From Arcticibacter tournemirensis (GTDB lineage: Bacteria > Bacteroidota > Bacteroidia > Sphingobacteriales > Sphingobacteriaceae): a stretch of 64,000 nucleotides of DNA. The stretch spans positions 372,001 to 436,000 of the forward strand of contig NZ_VFPL01000002.1 of NCBI RefSeq assembly GCF_006716645.1, written 5' to 3'. Under the pieces are notes generated by a model. That model was not told the DNA's origin. It saw only the letters and a list, made by a program, of their open reading frames with translations, and made no database searches. This document shows, piece by piece, positions 1-8,960 of the stretch (the stretch's first letter is position 1; each line of letters opens with the position of its first letter). Both the position numbers and the translations under genes were made by a program.

Positions 1-3000
1 AGAGTTAGATTCCGTGCCGTTATATCTTTCATAGCGCTTCAGTATTCCCGCATTACTATTTTCGATATCACCTCCCCTGAAATAGCGATAGTTATCAGAC
101 GACGGGTCATTGTTTATTTCTTCAGCAGCCTGCGAACTAAGCTGTCCCCGTACCTGGTTAAGGAAACCCGAAAAGTGCTGGCGCTCGTCGGCGTCGGTCA
201 AACCCTCAAGTCCGGCATCCTGAAATTGTCTGGACTGCGGATTATTATCAAAAGCCTGAATTACCGGCTGAAGCTTAGGCACTCTGCCCCATACGGTCTC
301 GTCGGTGCGCGAAGGGTCGCCATCCGGAGCAAGTCCGTTCTCCAGCGATTTCCTGCCATCTTTTAAGATATCTTCCGAGATATTTCCAAGGTTAAAATAC
401 AGATCACCTCCCGGTGAGTCAGGCTTATATATAAACGGATCGAGTACCCAAAACTCTATAAATTCAATATTGAGCGCTTCAAAATCGGTCGTCTCTAACT
501 TTCGAAATATTCCACCCCAGCGATTCTTAGGATTAGAGAGTGTTCCATCGGGATTCACTCCTGATGTCGTATAATTATAAGGCCCCCTTACATTCGGATA
601 ATAAGTAAGATCCAAAGTAGGCAGTGTTAATGGCTGGCCGGTAACCGATTGTTTCAACGGAAACACCTCCTGCTCAAGCACTTCACGTACATAGTGGTTC
701 GACTGCTCATTGCGATTGTTGCGAATGTTGGCTGGAGCAAGCGAGTTATTCCTGTTAAAAAATATCGGATCTATATTATAGAATGCAAGCCGGGCACGAT
801 TATACCCGTATGCAAGATCATTGCTTAATGCCGCCTCTGGAAAGAGATTGTTCGACGTAACGGGAGTACCCGAGATTTGCCAGGCGACAGCACTTTTTAG
901 ATCAATAACCGACCTGCTGCCCTCGAAATCATCCAGATAACTCACCCCATTCTTGCTGCCCGCGAAGTTCAGCGAGCGGGGATGTCCGGGAATAAGATTT
1001 GCAAACTCACCCGAAAACGTCAAAGAAGAGGGTTCCTTCGTTTCGATAAAAGGGATCTTATCTACCAGTCGTGTCAACAGTCGCGAGTCGGAACTGTAAT
1101 TGGCATCCAGCCCCCACATGGTATTCGAGATCGGCTCTTCTCCAATGTTCACCTTGGCTGTCAGTGGCTTCTCCGTGAGGTTCATGATTGTACCTCCCAG
1201 GTTTAGCTTATTGTTCACCCTGTAATCCAGGTGAGTTCCAAAAAGCGACCGCTGCTGAAGGCCAAAAAGTTCACTATTTTCCAGCTTAATCCGAATAGGC
1301 TGACCTGAATTGAGCAGAGCCTGATTGAGTATCCGCACACGGCCAATATTGTAATCCACCGTAAAGTCTGTACCTTCCACCAAAGGCAGGGTTCCCGCTG
1401 TTACCTGCACGGATCCCGCCGGAATATTAATCGCGTTTAACTGAAACTCCGATCCTACTTCCGATTGATAAGTGCCGCGGATAATATAACGGTTGAGACC
1501 AGGATATAACTGCTGGGCGTCAGCCCTTGTAAGGTCGTACAGCTGCTGGAAAACATATTTATCTCTTAAGTTCGTTTCAGATGGATTGAATTTCGCCGCC
1601 AGATCAGAGCCGAAGGGCTCCAGCAGCGGAAATGTGATCCTCCCGTTCAGGGGATCTATTGTGATGCCTTCTATAAAATCAAAATAACCATCAGGGGCTT
1701 TATCCCCGTTCTGGGTCAGGTTGTCCAGATTAGTTAACTGGAGCCATCGTTTCCCATTGGTATTTACGCCCTCTGTCACCGATGGAGTTTCTACACCGCT
1801 CTTTTCATCAAGTCTGTAGATATTAAGATTAAAATCATTTCTGCTGATCTGGTAAGCACCCAACGAGTAAATATTCTTCATCATCAGGTCCCAGGTAGGC
1901 AGGTTGGTTTTAAGCATTTCGTTTTTCAGAAGCTTTACGAACAGCATACTTGGATTAGCCGGATCGACCGGAACATCGGAAGAAAACTCTCCAACCTGGT
2001 ATTCTACGCCGTTGTAGTTGTATCTGAACGCCACTGCAAGGACCTCATCAGCATTAAGCGCAAAGTTCAAAGAGATATATCCGAGACGTGGGTTTAACGT
2101 AAACTCCCTGTCGGTAAGCTTACGGGCATATGTTAACTTGGAATAATTGTCGGTTCCACGATTGCCCTGAAAATATTCAGTGACCGCATTCGAATTGGTG
2201 TTGCGCACCTGAGCTGAATAATTCAGTAAGTTCTGCAGCAGGTTATTGGATTGTTGAAGAAAAGCAGGATCACCTACCGGACCGGCGGCGGGCAAGACAG
2301 ATCCGCCACTTCTCAACTGCCTGTTATCAAATGGATTGGACTCACCTAAATCCATCAGCGCCAGCACATCCCTCGAATCGGTAGTACTATTATTTCTGTT
2401 CGTCACCCACACCTCAATTTGGGTGATATTGATGTTCGACCGGATAAGCGGCAGGCTTTGAAGTGCCTGATTATAGTTTTGTCTGAAGTATTGAGCCAGG
2501 AAAAAATGCTTGTTCACTTCGTAGCTGTCAGCGCTGATCCTGAATTCATTCTGCTGCGATCCGTTAGTAATGGTAATCTCCTTTTGCTGCGACTTCTGCT
2601 GAGAAAAAATACTGGTAACATTCAGCTTGCCAAACTGCAGCTGCGTTTTTATACCAAATAAAGCCTGGCTACCGCTGATCAAAGTCGAATTTAGCGGAAG
2701 ACTTACGTTCCCGGCTTCAATCTTTTGGATAATATCATCAGGCTGCCCGGCATAATCCAGCTTCATCTGGTTTTCAAAATCAAACTGAGCCTCCGTGTTA
2801 TAGTTAGTACCCAGCTTAAAATTCTTACCGATCTGACCAGTGACGTTCATCTGTATACGCTGATCAAAGTCGAAGTTCGTTTGCTTTCGCTGCCGTTCGT
2901 TGAAAAGAGGGTTTTCATTTTTGTTTATCCTCCCCGAAAGGGTAAGGTCTGCAGAGCCCTGGGGTCTTATGTCGATCGTAGACCCCCCAAAAATACGTTC

Positions 3001-3405
3001 AAAGGCACGACTGTTTACCGTGATGGAGGGGATAAGGCCATTTTGCTGCATCCTCGCAGTAGCTGTATCAGTTAGCTGCCGCCAATAGTCACGCTTTAGC
3101 TGCTCGGTTTCATAACGCTCGTATTCTTCAATGGTGAGGTATTGAGGCGGGCGATACAGGCGATCACCGATCATTTCCCGGATAATGTAGCGACGGCTTG
3201 CAGGGTCGAATTCTACACTACGCTTTATATTAGATGGCTTTTGTAAATAAAACCCCGGTGCGGGATCCAGATCCAGAGTTTTGGTATCTTTAAATGGGTA
3301 TGGTATCCGAAGACTGTCGGTCCTGCGCTGTGCAAATCCTTTCAGCTGCAACAAACACAAAACACTACAGATACTAAATATGAAAATAGCAGATATTCGT
3401 CTCAC
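1..3405 (-). CDS. sprA: SprA, type IX secretion translocon protein (N-terminal half, cut by window edge)
   Basis: SprA is the giant outer-membrane barrel through which the type IX secretion system exports proteins and gliding adhesins in Bacteroidota. The frame stays open from 3405 to base 1, 1135 codons; the family is usually well over 2,000 residues, so the C-terminal half lies off the left edge. The start is a GTG at 3405, 15 bases after the ruvA stop codon, which is in the same frame; no earlier start is possible. Residues 2-25 form a signal peptide ending near KGFAQR. SprA-like blocks are readable, including SADLTLSGRINKNENP and, near the edge, LKRYERYNGTESNS. It is the last gene of maeB-ruvA-sprA. 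From memory, ruvA beside sprA is common in the phylum. Identity is secure; only completeness is unknown. Confidence 0.93.
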   Translation of the reverse strand, partial: MRRISAIFIFSICSVLCLLQLKGFAQRRTDSLRIPYPFKDTKTLDLDPAPGFYLQKPSNIKRSVEFDPASRRYIIREMIGDRLYRPPQYLTIEEYERYETEQLKRDYWRQLTDTATARMQQNGLIPSITVNSRAFERIFGGSTIDIRPQGSADLTLSGRINKNENPLFNERQRKQTNFDFDQRIQMNVTGQIGKNFKLGTNYNTEAQFDFENQMKLDYAGQPDDIIQKIEAGNVSLPLNSTLISGSQALFGIKTQLQFGKLNVTSIFSQQKSQQKEITITNGSQQNEFRISADSYEVNKHFFLAQYFRQNYNQALQSLPLIRSNINITQIEVWVTNRNNSTTDSRDVLALMDLGESNPFDNRQLRSGGSVLPAAGPVGDPAFLQQSNNLLQNLLNYSAQVRNTNSNAVTEYFQGNRGTDNYSKLTYARKLTDREFTLNPRLGYISLNFALNADEVLAVAFRYNYNGVEYQVGEFSSDVPVDPANPSMLFVKLLKNEMLKTNLPTWDLMMKNIYSLGAYQISRNDFNLNIYRLDEKSGVETPSVTEGVNTNGKRWLQLTNLDNLTQNGDKAPDGYFDFIEGITIDPLNGRITFPLLEPFGSDLAAKFNPSETNLRDKYVFQQLYDLTRADAQQLYPGLNRYIIRGTYQSEVGSEFQLNAINIPAGSVQVTAGTLPLVEGTDFTVDYNIGRVRILNQALLNSGQPIRIKLENSELFGLQQRSLFGTHLDYRVNNKLNLGGTIMNLTEKPLTAKVNIGEEPISNTMWGLDANYSSDSRLLTRLVDKIPFIETKEPSSLTFSGEFANLIPGHPRSLNFAGSKNGVSYLDDFEGSRSVIDLKSAVAWQISGTPVTSNNLFPEAALSNDLAYGYNRARLAFYNIDPIFFNRNNSLAPANIRNNRNEQSNHYVREVLEQEVFPLKQSVTGQPLTLPTLDLTYYPNVRGPYNYTTSGVNPDGTLSNPKNRWGGIFRKLETTDFEALNIEFIEFWVLDPFIYKPDSPGGDLYFNLGNISEDILKDGRKSLENGLAPDGDPSRTDETVWGRVPKLQPVIQAFDNNPQSRQFQDAGLEGLTDADERQHFSGFLNQVRGQLSSQAAEEINNDPSSDNYRYFRGGDIENSNAGILKRYERYNGTESNS

Positions 3406-3420
3406 ATCCCCTGATAAACT

Positions 3421-4011
3421 CTATAAATTTTTCAAAGCGGACTTTATCAATTGCTCTACAGATAGATTTCCCTGTTCCTTTTGAGTTTGAGATACGTTAT
3501 CCAAAGCTTTCTCTGCCACGTTCTTAGAAAACCCAAGCATGACGAGAGCTGACAATGCTTCCTCTTTTGCAGTGTTATACTGCGGAATGTCAGTCAAGGT
3601 TTCAATTCCTTCCTTTTTTAATTTATCCTGCAATTCAAGAATAAGGCGTTGAGCAGTTTTGGGGCCAATACCTTTAATCTTCTTAATCTGCGAAAGGTCG
3701 CCTTTTACAATAGCAACCTGTATTTCCTCAGGCGTGATGGATGAGAGGATCATCCTGCCCGTGCCGGGACCGATACCAGAAACAGAAATCAGATGAAGGA
3801 ATAAACGACGTTCTCCTTCATCTGAAAATCCGTATAATGTATGGGCATCTTCTTTAACATGAAGCCATGTATACAACTTACATCGCTCGGTACCAGGCAA
3901 TTTCGAATATGTATTAAGCGAAATATTAATGTGATAACCAATGCCTCCGGCATCGATTATCACATATGCGGCACATTTAAAAACAAGTTTTCCGTCAATA
4001 TATGCGTACAT
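3421..4011 (-). CDS. ruvA: Holliday junction branch migration protein RuvA
   Basis: RuvA binds four-way DNA junctions as a tetramer and loads the RuvB motor during recombinational repair. The 196-residue product has the normal length. Residues 1-63 form the OB-fold, followed by two helix-hairpin-helix motifs (VSGIGPGTGRM and IKGIGPKTAQRLIL) that grip the junction arms, and a C-terminal RuvB-binding domain after an acidic linker near residue 145. It starts with ATG 33 bases after the maeB stop and ends 15 bases before the sprA start, so the three genes are probably co-transcribed. Confidence 0.96.
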   Translation of the reverse strand: MYAYIDGKLVFKCAAYVIIDAGGIGYHINISLNTYSKLPGTERCKLYTWLHVKEDAHTLYGFSDEGERRLFLHLISVSGIGPGTGRMILSSITPEEIQVAIVKGDLSQIKKIKGIGPKTAQRLILELQDKLKKEGIETLTDIPQYNTAKEEALSALVMLGFSKNVAEKALDNVSQTQKEQGNLSVEQLIKSALKNL

Positions 4012-4044
4012 ATTCTTTAAGCAGATCTTACCATAATCTAATTA

Positions 4045-6363
4045 TCAATTCATTACCAGCCCGAAAACACCTTTCTTTTCCTTGGCCGAGGCAGCCTCTT
4101 CCTCCTTAGTCTGCACATCAACAACCGCAATAGTCACCATATTCACAATCTCACGGACCGAGCTGCCGATCTGAAGGATATGTACCGGCTTGTTCAAACC
4201 CAGAAGAATCGGCCCTACAGCTTCGGCTCCGCCAAGTTCCTGTAGCAGCTTATATGAAATATTACCAGACTCAAGATTAGGGAATACCAAAGTATTAGCC
4301 GGATTACCGCTAAGTTTACTGAAAGGGAAGTTATCCTTCAGCAAACACTCGTTAATGGCGAAGTTAGCCTGCATTTCACCATCGACCGTTATGTGAGGAT
4401 ATTGCTCATGAAGTATGCGGACAGCTTCCCGTGTTTTTTCCGGCACCCCTCCTTTCGTAGAACCAAAGTTAGAATACGACAGGATAGCAATCCTCGGATT
4501 AACATTAAACTTCCTTACTGAATGATCGATCAGCGTGGTTATAGCAACAAGTTCATCAACGTTCGGATTCTTATTTACAGTGGTATCACCGAAGAAGATA
4601 GGACCCTTTTTAGTTAGCATCATATACATTCCGGCAACTTTGCTAACATCAGGTTCTGTACCGATAATATGGAGAGCAGGCCGTACTGTCGACCCATAAT
4701 CTTTAGTAAGTCCCGAAATCAGAGCGTCCGCAGCTCCAAACTGCACCATACATGCTCCGAAATAATTACGGTCCTTCACCATACCCATGGCCTTAGCGAT
4801 AGTGACGCCCTTTCTCTGTCTTTTCTCGAACAAGAAATTCGCGTATTGATCCAGCATTTCCGTTTCCTCCAGGGGATCTATAATCTGGACTCCGTTAAGG
4901 TCGAGGGAGTGCTCTTCAATTATATCCTGTATTTTCTTCCTGTTGCCAAGGAGGATAGGAATAGCGATACCGTCTTCTTTAACGATCTGAACTGCCTTCA
5001 ATATTTTATGATGATCTGCCTCGGCGAACACCACTTTCTTTGGATTAGATTTAGCCCTGTTACTTAACGTTCTGAGCAAGGCATCTTCACCGCCCAACCT
5101 TCTGCCGAGTTCTTCTGTATAGGCGTCCCAGTCGGTTATTGCAGCGCGTGCCACTCCCGACTCCATTGCTGCTCTTGCCACTGCGGGGGAGACCGAAGTA
5201 ATTAAACGGGGATCCATAGGCTTAGGGATAATATACTCCTTGCCAAACTTCAAGTTCTGCAAATTATAAGCAAGCATTACAGCCTCAGGGACAGGCTTCT
5301 TAGCCATGTCTGCGATAGCTTTAACCGCAGCAATCTTCATCTCCTCGTTAATCGTAACAGCCCGTACATCCATCGCACCCCTGAAGATATAAGGGAAGCC
5401 TAGTACGTTGTTTACCTGGTTGGGATAATCAGAGCGACCCGTAGCCATGATGATATCTTTACGCGCCGCAATAGCAAGCTCGTAAGCGATCTCAGGATTA
5501 GGGTTAGCCATTGCAAAAACAATAGGGTTTTTTGCCATCCCCTTTAAAGAATCCGGCGAAAGAACGTCGGCAGCAGAAAGGCCGATAAACACGTCGGCAT
5601 CTTTCATTGCTTCATCCAGAGTATATATATCTCTGTCGGTTGCAAACTCAGCTTTTAAAGGATCCAGTTTTGCCCTGTCTCTCCTGATCACACCTGTACG
5701 GTCGATCATGACAATATTCTCTTTCCGTGCCCCCAGGCTTACATACAACCTGGAACAAGAGATCGCAGCCGCACCAGCTCCGTTCACTACTATTTTAACC
5801 TTCTCGAGCTTCTTCTTCTGTAGCTCACAGGCGTTTAGCAATGCTGCGGCAGAGATAATGGCAGTGCCATGCTGATCATCATGCATTACCGGAATGCTCA
5901 TCTCTTCTTTAAGCCGCCGTTCAATTTCAAAGCATTCAGGCGCTTTAATATCCTCCAGGTTAATACCTCCGAAGGTGGGCTCAAGAGCTTTTACAATGGT
6001 GACGAACTCGTCGACGCTCTTAGTGTTCAGCTCAAGATCGAATACGTCGATATCCGCAAAGATTTTAAAAAGAAGTCCTTTGCCCTCCATTACCGGCTTA
6101 CCAGCTTCAGGGCCTATGTCGCCCAGGCCTAATACAGCCGTACCATTACTAATAACTGCTACGAGATTTCCTTTAGCGGTATATTTATAAACATCATCTT
6201 TATTTTCAGCAATTTTCAAACAAGGTTCAGCTACTCCGGGTGAGTAAGCCAATGTAAGGTCGCGCTGAGAATTTGTAGGTTTAGTTGGTAATACCTGGAT
6301 CTTACCAGGACGCCCCTGGGAGTGATAATCCAGGGCATCCTTCTTTCGATTTAATTTGTCCAT
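4045..6363 (-). CDS. maeB: NADP-dependent malic enzyme with phosphotransacetylase-like domain
   Basis: Oxidative decarboxylation of malate to pyruvate, supplying NADPH in the cytoplasm. The 772 residues match the long MaeB type: malic N-terminal domain (about 1-165, with [12 protein letters not shown] and HDDQHGTA), NAD(P)-binding domain with [10 protein letters not shown] (about 170-400), and a phosphate acetyl/butyryltransferase-like C-terminal domain (about 430-760) that in this family is regulatory rather than a working transferase. The ATG start follows a good promoter (6386-6416). It appears to lead a maeB-ruvA-sprA unit; gaps are 33 and 15 bases. Nothing is truncated. Confidence 0.95.
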   Translation of the reverse strand: MDKLNRKKDALDYHSQGRPGKIQVLPTKPTNSQRDLTLAYSPGVAEPCLKIAENKDDVYKYTAKGNLVAVISNGTAVLGLGDIGPEAGKPVMEGKGLLFKIFADIDVFDLELNTKSVDEFVTIVKALEPTFGGINLEDIKAPECFEIERRLKEEMSIPVMHDDQHGTAIISAAALLNACELQKKKLEKVKIVVNGAGAAAISCSRLYVSLGARKENIVMIDRTGVIRRDRAKLDPLKAEFATDRDIYTLDEAMKDADVFIGLSAADVLSPDSLKGMAKNPIVFAMANPNPEIAYELAIAARKDIIMATGRSDYPNQVNNVLGFPYIFRGAMDVRAVTINEEMKIAAVKAIADMAKKPVPEAVMLAYNLQNLKFGKEYIIPKPMDPRLITSVSPAVARAAMESGVARAAITDWDAYTEELGRRLGGEDALLRTLSNRAKSNPKKVVFAEADHHKILKAVQIVKEDGIAIPILLGNRKKIQDIIEEHSLDLNGVQIIDPLEETEMLDQYANFLFEKRQRKGVTIAKAMGMVKDRNYFGACMVQFGAADALISGLTKDYGSTVRPALHIIGTEPDVSKVAGMYMMLTKKGPIFFGDTTVNKNPNVDELVAITTLIDHSVRKFNVNPRIAILSYSNFGSTKGGVPEKTREAVRILHEQYPHITVDGEMQANFAINECLLKDNFPFSKLSGNPANTLVFPNLESGNISYKLLQELGGAEAVGPILLGLNKPVHILQIGSSVREIVNMVTIAVVDVQTKEEEAASAKEKKGVFGLVMN

Positions 6364-6385
6364 TATAATCTATATTGGGAAGTAA

Positions 6386-6416
6386 CAAAACTACAATTCT
6401 ATAAGGAAAGCGCAAA
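6386..6416 (-). promoter_or_regulatory. Bacteroidota-type promoter of maeB
   Basis: On the minus strand there is a -33 TTTG (6416-6413), a 19-base spacer and a -7 box TAGTTTTG (6393-6386), matching the TTTG/TAnnTTTG consensus of the Bacteroidota housekeeping sigma factor. The predicted transcript starts about 20 bases before the maeB ATG. Confidence 0.75.
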
Positions 6417-6429
6417 TAAAGTTTAATTA

Positions 6430-6555
6430 GGATGTGGGATACAGGATGTGTGTTGCGGGTTGTAGGAGGCTTGTTGCGGGTTGTATGTTGAAGGTTGTAA
6501 GATCGAGGTTGAAGGTTGTGCGTTAGGAATTATGGGTTATGGATTATGAGTTGAC
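6430..6555 (+). repeat. Degenerate heptanucleotide array R1 (18 units)
   Basis: Cutting the sequence every 7 bases from 6430 gives 18 consecutive units with no insertion or deletion. Most fit NGTTNNN: GGTTGTA occurs three times, TGTTGCG twice, GGATGTG twice, with relatives such as GGTTGAA and GGTTATG. The array lies between maeB and the bidirectional terminator. The units match those of array R2 beyond the barrel gene in opposite orientation. It holds no plausible ORF. Confidence 0.85.
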
Positions 6556-6605
6556 GTATATAGGGTAGTAAACAGGCAAAGGTCCGTTAAAAATAGCCAG
6601 ATATC

Positions 6606-6650
6606 ATATAAAGCAAAAAGGCTCCCTGGGGGAGCCTTTTTGCTTTATAT
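6606..6650. terminator. Strong bidirectional intrinsic terminator
   Basis: A perfect 21-base inverted repeat (6606-6626 with 6630-6650) and a three-base loop. The GC core GGCTCCC/GGGAGCC is flanked by A5 and T5 runs on the two sides, so it can terminate on either strand. It sits just downstream of the barrel-protein gene, which ends at 6670 on the minus strand. Confidence 0.9.
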
Positions 6651-6669
6651 GAATAATTCATTGTGTATC

Positions 6670-7266
6670 CTAGAATAGAAATCCTACAGATATCGAGAAC
6701 ACTTTATTCTTGGCTGTAACATCAGCAAGTTCAGACTCCTTCATAACATTAATAAGCCCAAGTCCATAATTGGCATTAAGCGTAAGGCCATTGCTAAACT
6801 CTAAGCCTCCAAGAAAATTAACGCCAAAATCTGCAGTATTAAAAGAAGACTCATCTTCATCCAGGCTCTCGCCGTCCAGCTTATATTTCTCAGAAAGCTT
6901 TACTCCTGCGTAAGGCCCGCCACCCAGAAATATTTTACCAAAGGAAACTGGAAACTTTGCCAATGCATTAACAGGAATATCAAGGTACATGACGTTGACC
7001 TCAGCTTCCTCTTCGCCAGAATCACTCTTAAATCCTTTTCCTGAAACGCCAATACCTGGTTGAATTGAGAAATTAGGAGAAACCCCATAATCTACAAAGC
7101 CATGAAAATGAAAGGAGGTGAGAGAAGATAGCGAAACGCTCATTCCGCTGCTGCTAAATGTTTGATTTGCAAAGTTAACACCGGCTTTTAATCCGTACTT
7201 AACTTCCTGTCCGAATACAGCTCCCATTACGAACAGCAAGGAGAGGCTTAGGAAAACTTTTTTCAT
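6670..7266 (-). CDS. Small outer-membrane beta-barrel protein
   Basis: A 198-residue porin-family barrel of the PF13568 type common in Bacteroidota; substrate or role unknown. Residues 1-20 are a clear signal peptide ending in VFGQE. The rest alternates polar and hydrophobic residues with recurrent GV/GL turns (YGLKAGVNFANQTF, FLGGGPYAGVKL, NANYGLGLI) and ends in the aromatic FSISVGFLF expected for BamA recognition. It is a single-gene unit: own promoter at 7285-7316 and strong terminator at 6606-6650, with heptad arrays outside on both sides in inverted orientation. Confidence 0.85.
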   Translation of the reverse strand: MKKVFLSLSLLFVMGAVFGQEVKYGLKAGVNFANQTFSSSGMSVSLSSLTSFHFHGFVDYGVSPNFSIQPGIGVSGKGFKSDSGEEEAEVNVMYLDIPVNALAKFPVSFGKIFLGGGPYAGVKLSEKYKLDGESLDEDESSFNTADFGVNFLGGLEFSNGLTLNANYGLGLINVMKESELADVTAKNKVFSISVGFLF

Positions 7267-7284
7267 ATTAATTTATATTTTCGT

Positions 7285-7316
7285 CAAATATAAATACTGT
7301 TCTCCTTATGCTACAA
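7285..7316 (-). promoter_or_regulatory. Predicted promoter of the barrel-protein gene
   Basis: Minus-strand -7 box TATATTTG (7292-7285), exact TAnnTTTG, with TTG (7316-7314) 21 bases upstream as the likely -33 element. It lies 18 bases before the ATG. Confidence 0.55.
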
Positions 7317-7403
7317 GATTTTTTTCAACGAACTGAGAAACTTTGCTTACATACAGGCTATATTCAACGATATAGGCAGAACAATACATTATGACGCTTA
7401 GCT

Positions 7404-7487
7404 TTAATTCATAACCCATAATTCATAACCCAGAACACTCAACTCTGAACCCACATCCCATAACCTGCAACCCGCAACCCATAACTC
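7404..7487 (-). repeat. Degenerate heptanucleotide array R2 (12 units), starting in the lutB stop codon
   Basis: Read on the minus strand from 7487, twelve perfect 7-base steps follow, nearly all GNGTTNN-like: GGGTTGC twice in succession, GGGTTAT twice, GAATTAT, GAGTTGA. The first unit, GAGTTAT, uses the GA of the lutB TGA stop codon. The array shares a 19-of-20 match with R1 (7405-7424 against 6527-6546, inverted). Confidence 0.85.
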
Positions 7488-8868
7488 ACCTCTTTCCTCT
7501 TCCTTCTTTCCACTGCTTGCTGAAGGACTTTTCGGCAACCTCAGGCATATCCCGGTATTTACCCCAGCTCTTTTTGAAAAAGGTTTTTAAGATGAGGTTT
7601 TTCATCTTACCCCCTACCATATCCATCCAGCTTCTTTTAAGCATGGCGCGCTTCCATCCTTTCCAACCAAGTGTTTCCGCTTTGGGACTAAGTCCCTCCT
7701 TCACAGCATCCCGGCGGTTCAGAAGAAGCATTTTATGAATATCTATTTTGACAGGGCAAACTTCGGTGCACTTTCCGCAAAGGCTTGAAGCGTAGCTAAG
7801 ATGTTTAAACTCCTCCATCCCTTTAAAATGGGGAGTAATAACAGAGCCTATTGGGCCGCTATAGGTAGTCTGATAGGTATGCCCTCCAACATTTTTATAA
7901 ACCGGGCAGGCATTCAAGCAGGCGCCGCAACGTATACAATACAAACCCTGCCGTTGCTCTTTGTGAGCTAAGAGCTCAGTCCGTCCGTTATCGAGCAAGA
8001 TCACATACATCTCTTCCGGGCCGTCTGTTTCACCTTCCTGCCGCGGTCCACCCAGTATGGTGTTATAAACAGTGAGATTCTGTCCCGTACCATGAGTCGA
8101 TAAAAGAGGAAGGAACAGGTCGAGGTCTGAAATAGAAGGAATGAGTTTTTCTATCCCCGCTATGGCAATATGTATCTTAGGGAACGTAGTTGAGAGCCTC
8201 GCGTTTCCTTCATTCTCTGTCAACGAAATACTTCCTGTATCGGCTATCAAAAAATTCGCACCAGTAATGCCTATATCTGCTGAGGTATATTTTTCACGCA
8301 GAAGTTCCCTGGCTTTAAGCGTAAGCTGCTCAGGAGTTGCATCAGGAGGCGTACCAAACTTCTCATGAAAAAGTTTTGCGATATCTTCCTTGCTAAGATG
8401 CATAGCAGGAGTAACAATATGGTATGGCTTCTGGCCAAGCAACTGAACGATATACTCGCCCAAATCACTTTCAATCGATTCAATGTGATGTTCTTCCAGA
8501 AATTCATTCAAATGAATTTCTTCTGTAGTCATCGATTTAGATTTTATAACCGTCTTTGCACCAGACCGGCGGACAATCTTTAAGATCTCTTCTGTAGCTT
8601 CTTCTGCATCATTGGCCCAGATAACCTTCCCGCCTCTTCTCTGAAAGTTTGCTTCAAATTCAGGCAGCAGCTTATCAAGGTTTTCCATCACCTTCCACTT
8701 GATCACATGCGCCTTCCTCTTCGATGCTTCAAGATTCACAAGCTTTGACAAACCCCTCTCAACCGCTGTATGATACCTTCCGATATTGAAATTAATGATA
8801 CGGCGATGATCCAGATCAAATGCTTTCTCCTCTGATGCTCCCTGAAAATCCTCAGCAAATTTTGTCAT
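7486..8868 (-). CDS. lutB: LutB-type iron-sulfur protein (lactate utilization)
   Basis: LutB is a subunit of the LutABC complex that oxidises L-lactate to pyruvate at the membrane. The 460-residue product has the LUD domain (about 60-300) and two iron-sulfur motifs: CIRCGACLNACP (Cys 311, 314, 317, 321) and CGKCTEVCP (Cys 364, 367, 371), the ferredoxin-like arrangement of the family. Length is normal. No lutA or lutC is adjacent; neighbours are a barrel protein and a peptidase. The stop codon overlaps the first unit of heptad array R2. The family call is firm; lactate as substrate is inferred from the family. Confidence 0.85.
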   Translation of the reverse strand: MTKFAEDFQGASEEKAFDLDHRRIINFNIGRYHTAVERGLSKLVNLEASKRKAHVIKWKVMENLDKLLPEFEANFQRRGGKVIWANDAEEATEEILKIVRRSGAKTVIKSKSMTTEEIHLNEFLEEHHIESIESDLGEYIVQLLGQKPYHIVTPAMHLSKEDIAKLFHEKFGTPPDATPEQLTLKARELLREKYTSADIGITGANFLIADTGSISLTENEGNARLSTTFPKIHIAIAGIEKLIPSISDLDLFLPLLSTHGTGQNLTVYNTILGGPRQEGETDGPEEMYVILLDNGRTELLAHKEQRQGLYCIRCGACLNACPVYKNVGGHTYQTTYSGPIGSVITPHFKGMEEFKHLSYASSLCGKCTEVCPVKIDIHKMLLLNRRDAVKEGLSPKAETLGWKGWKRAMLKRSWMDMVGGKMKNLILKTFFKKSWGKYRDMPEVAEKSFSKQWKEGRGKR

Positions 8869-8925
8869 ATAGCGAAGTTAGGTGTTTTTAACCGGAATTC
8901 AATTTTTCGACAGTATAAGCCATCA

Positions 8926-8960
8926 TCCTCAACTGTCCGTTCTCAATTGTCAATTGTCAA
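8926..8960 (-). repeat. Degenerate heptanucleotide array R3 (5 clear units) over the M61 stop codon
   Basis: On the minus strand from 8960: TTGACAA twice, then TTGAGAA, CGGACAG and TTGAGGA in strict 7-base register, with two weaker units down to 8912. The first unit contains the TGA stop codon of the peptidase gene. The array occupies much of the 88-base gap before lutB. Confidence 0.75.

Noticed and set aside
4669-5067. 132-codon open frame opposite maeB
   Set aside because: Shadow of maeB, whose motifs are intact throughout; no feature of its own.
6430-7487. Insertion sequence or integron cassette around the barrel gene
   Set aside because: No transposase, integrase or target-site duplication; the inverted arrays belong to a family found at many sites without an element between them. 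Layout kept as a finding only.
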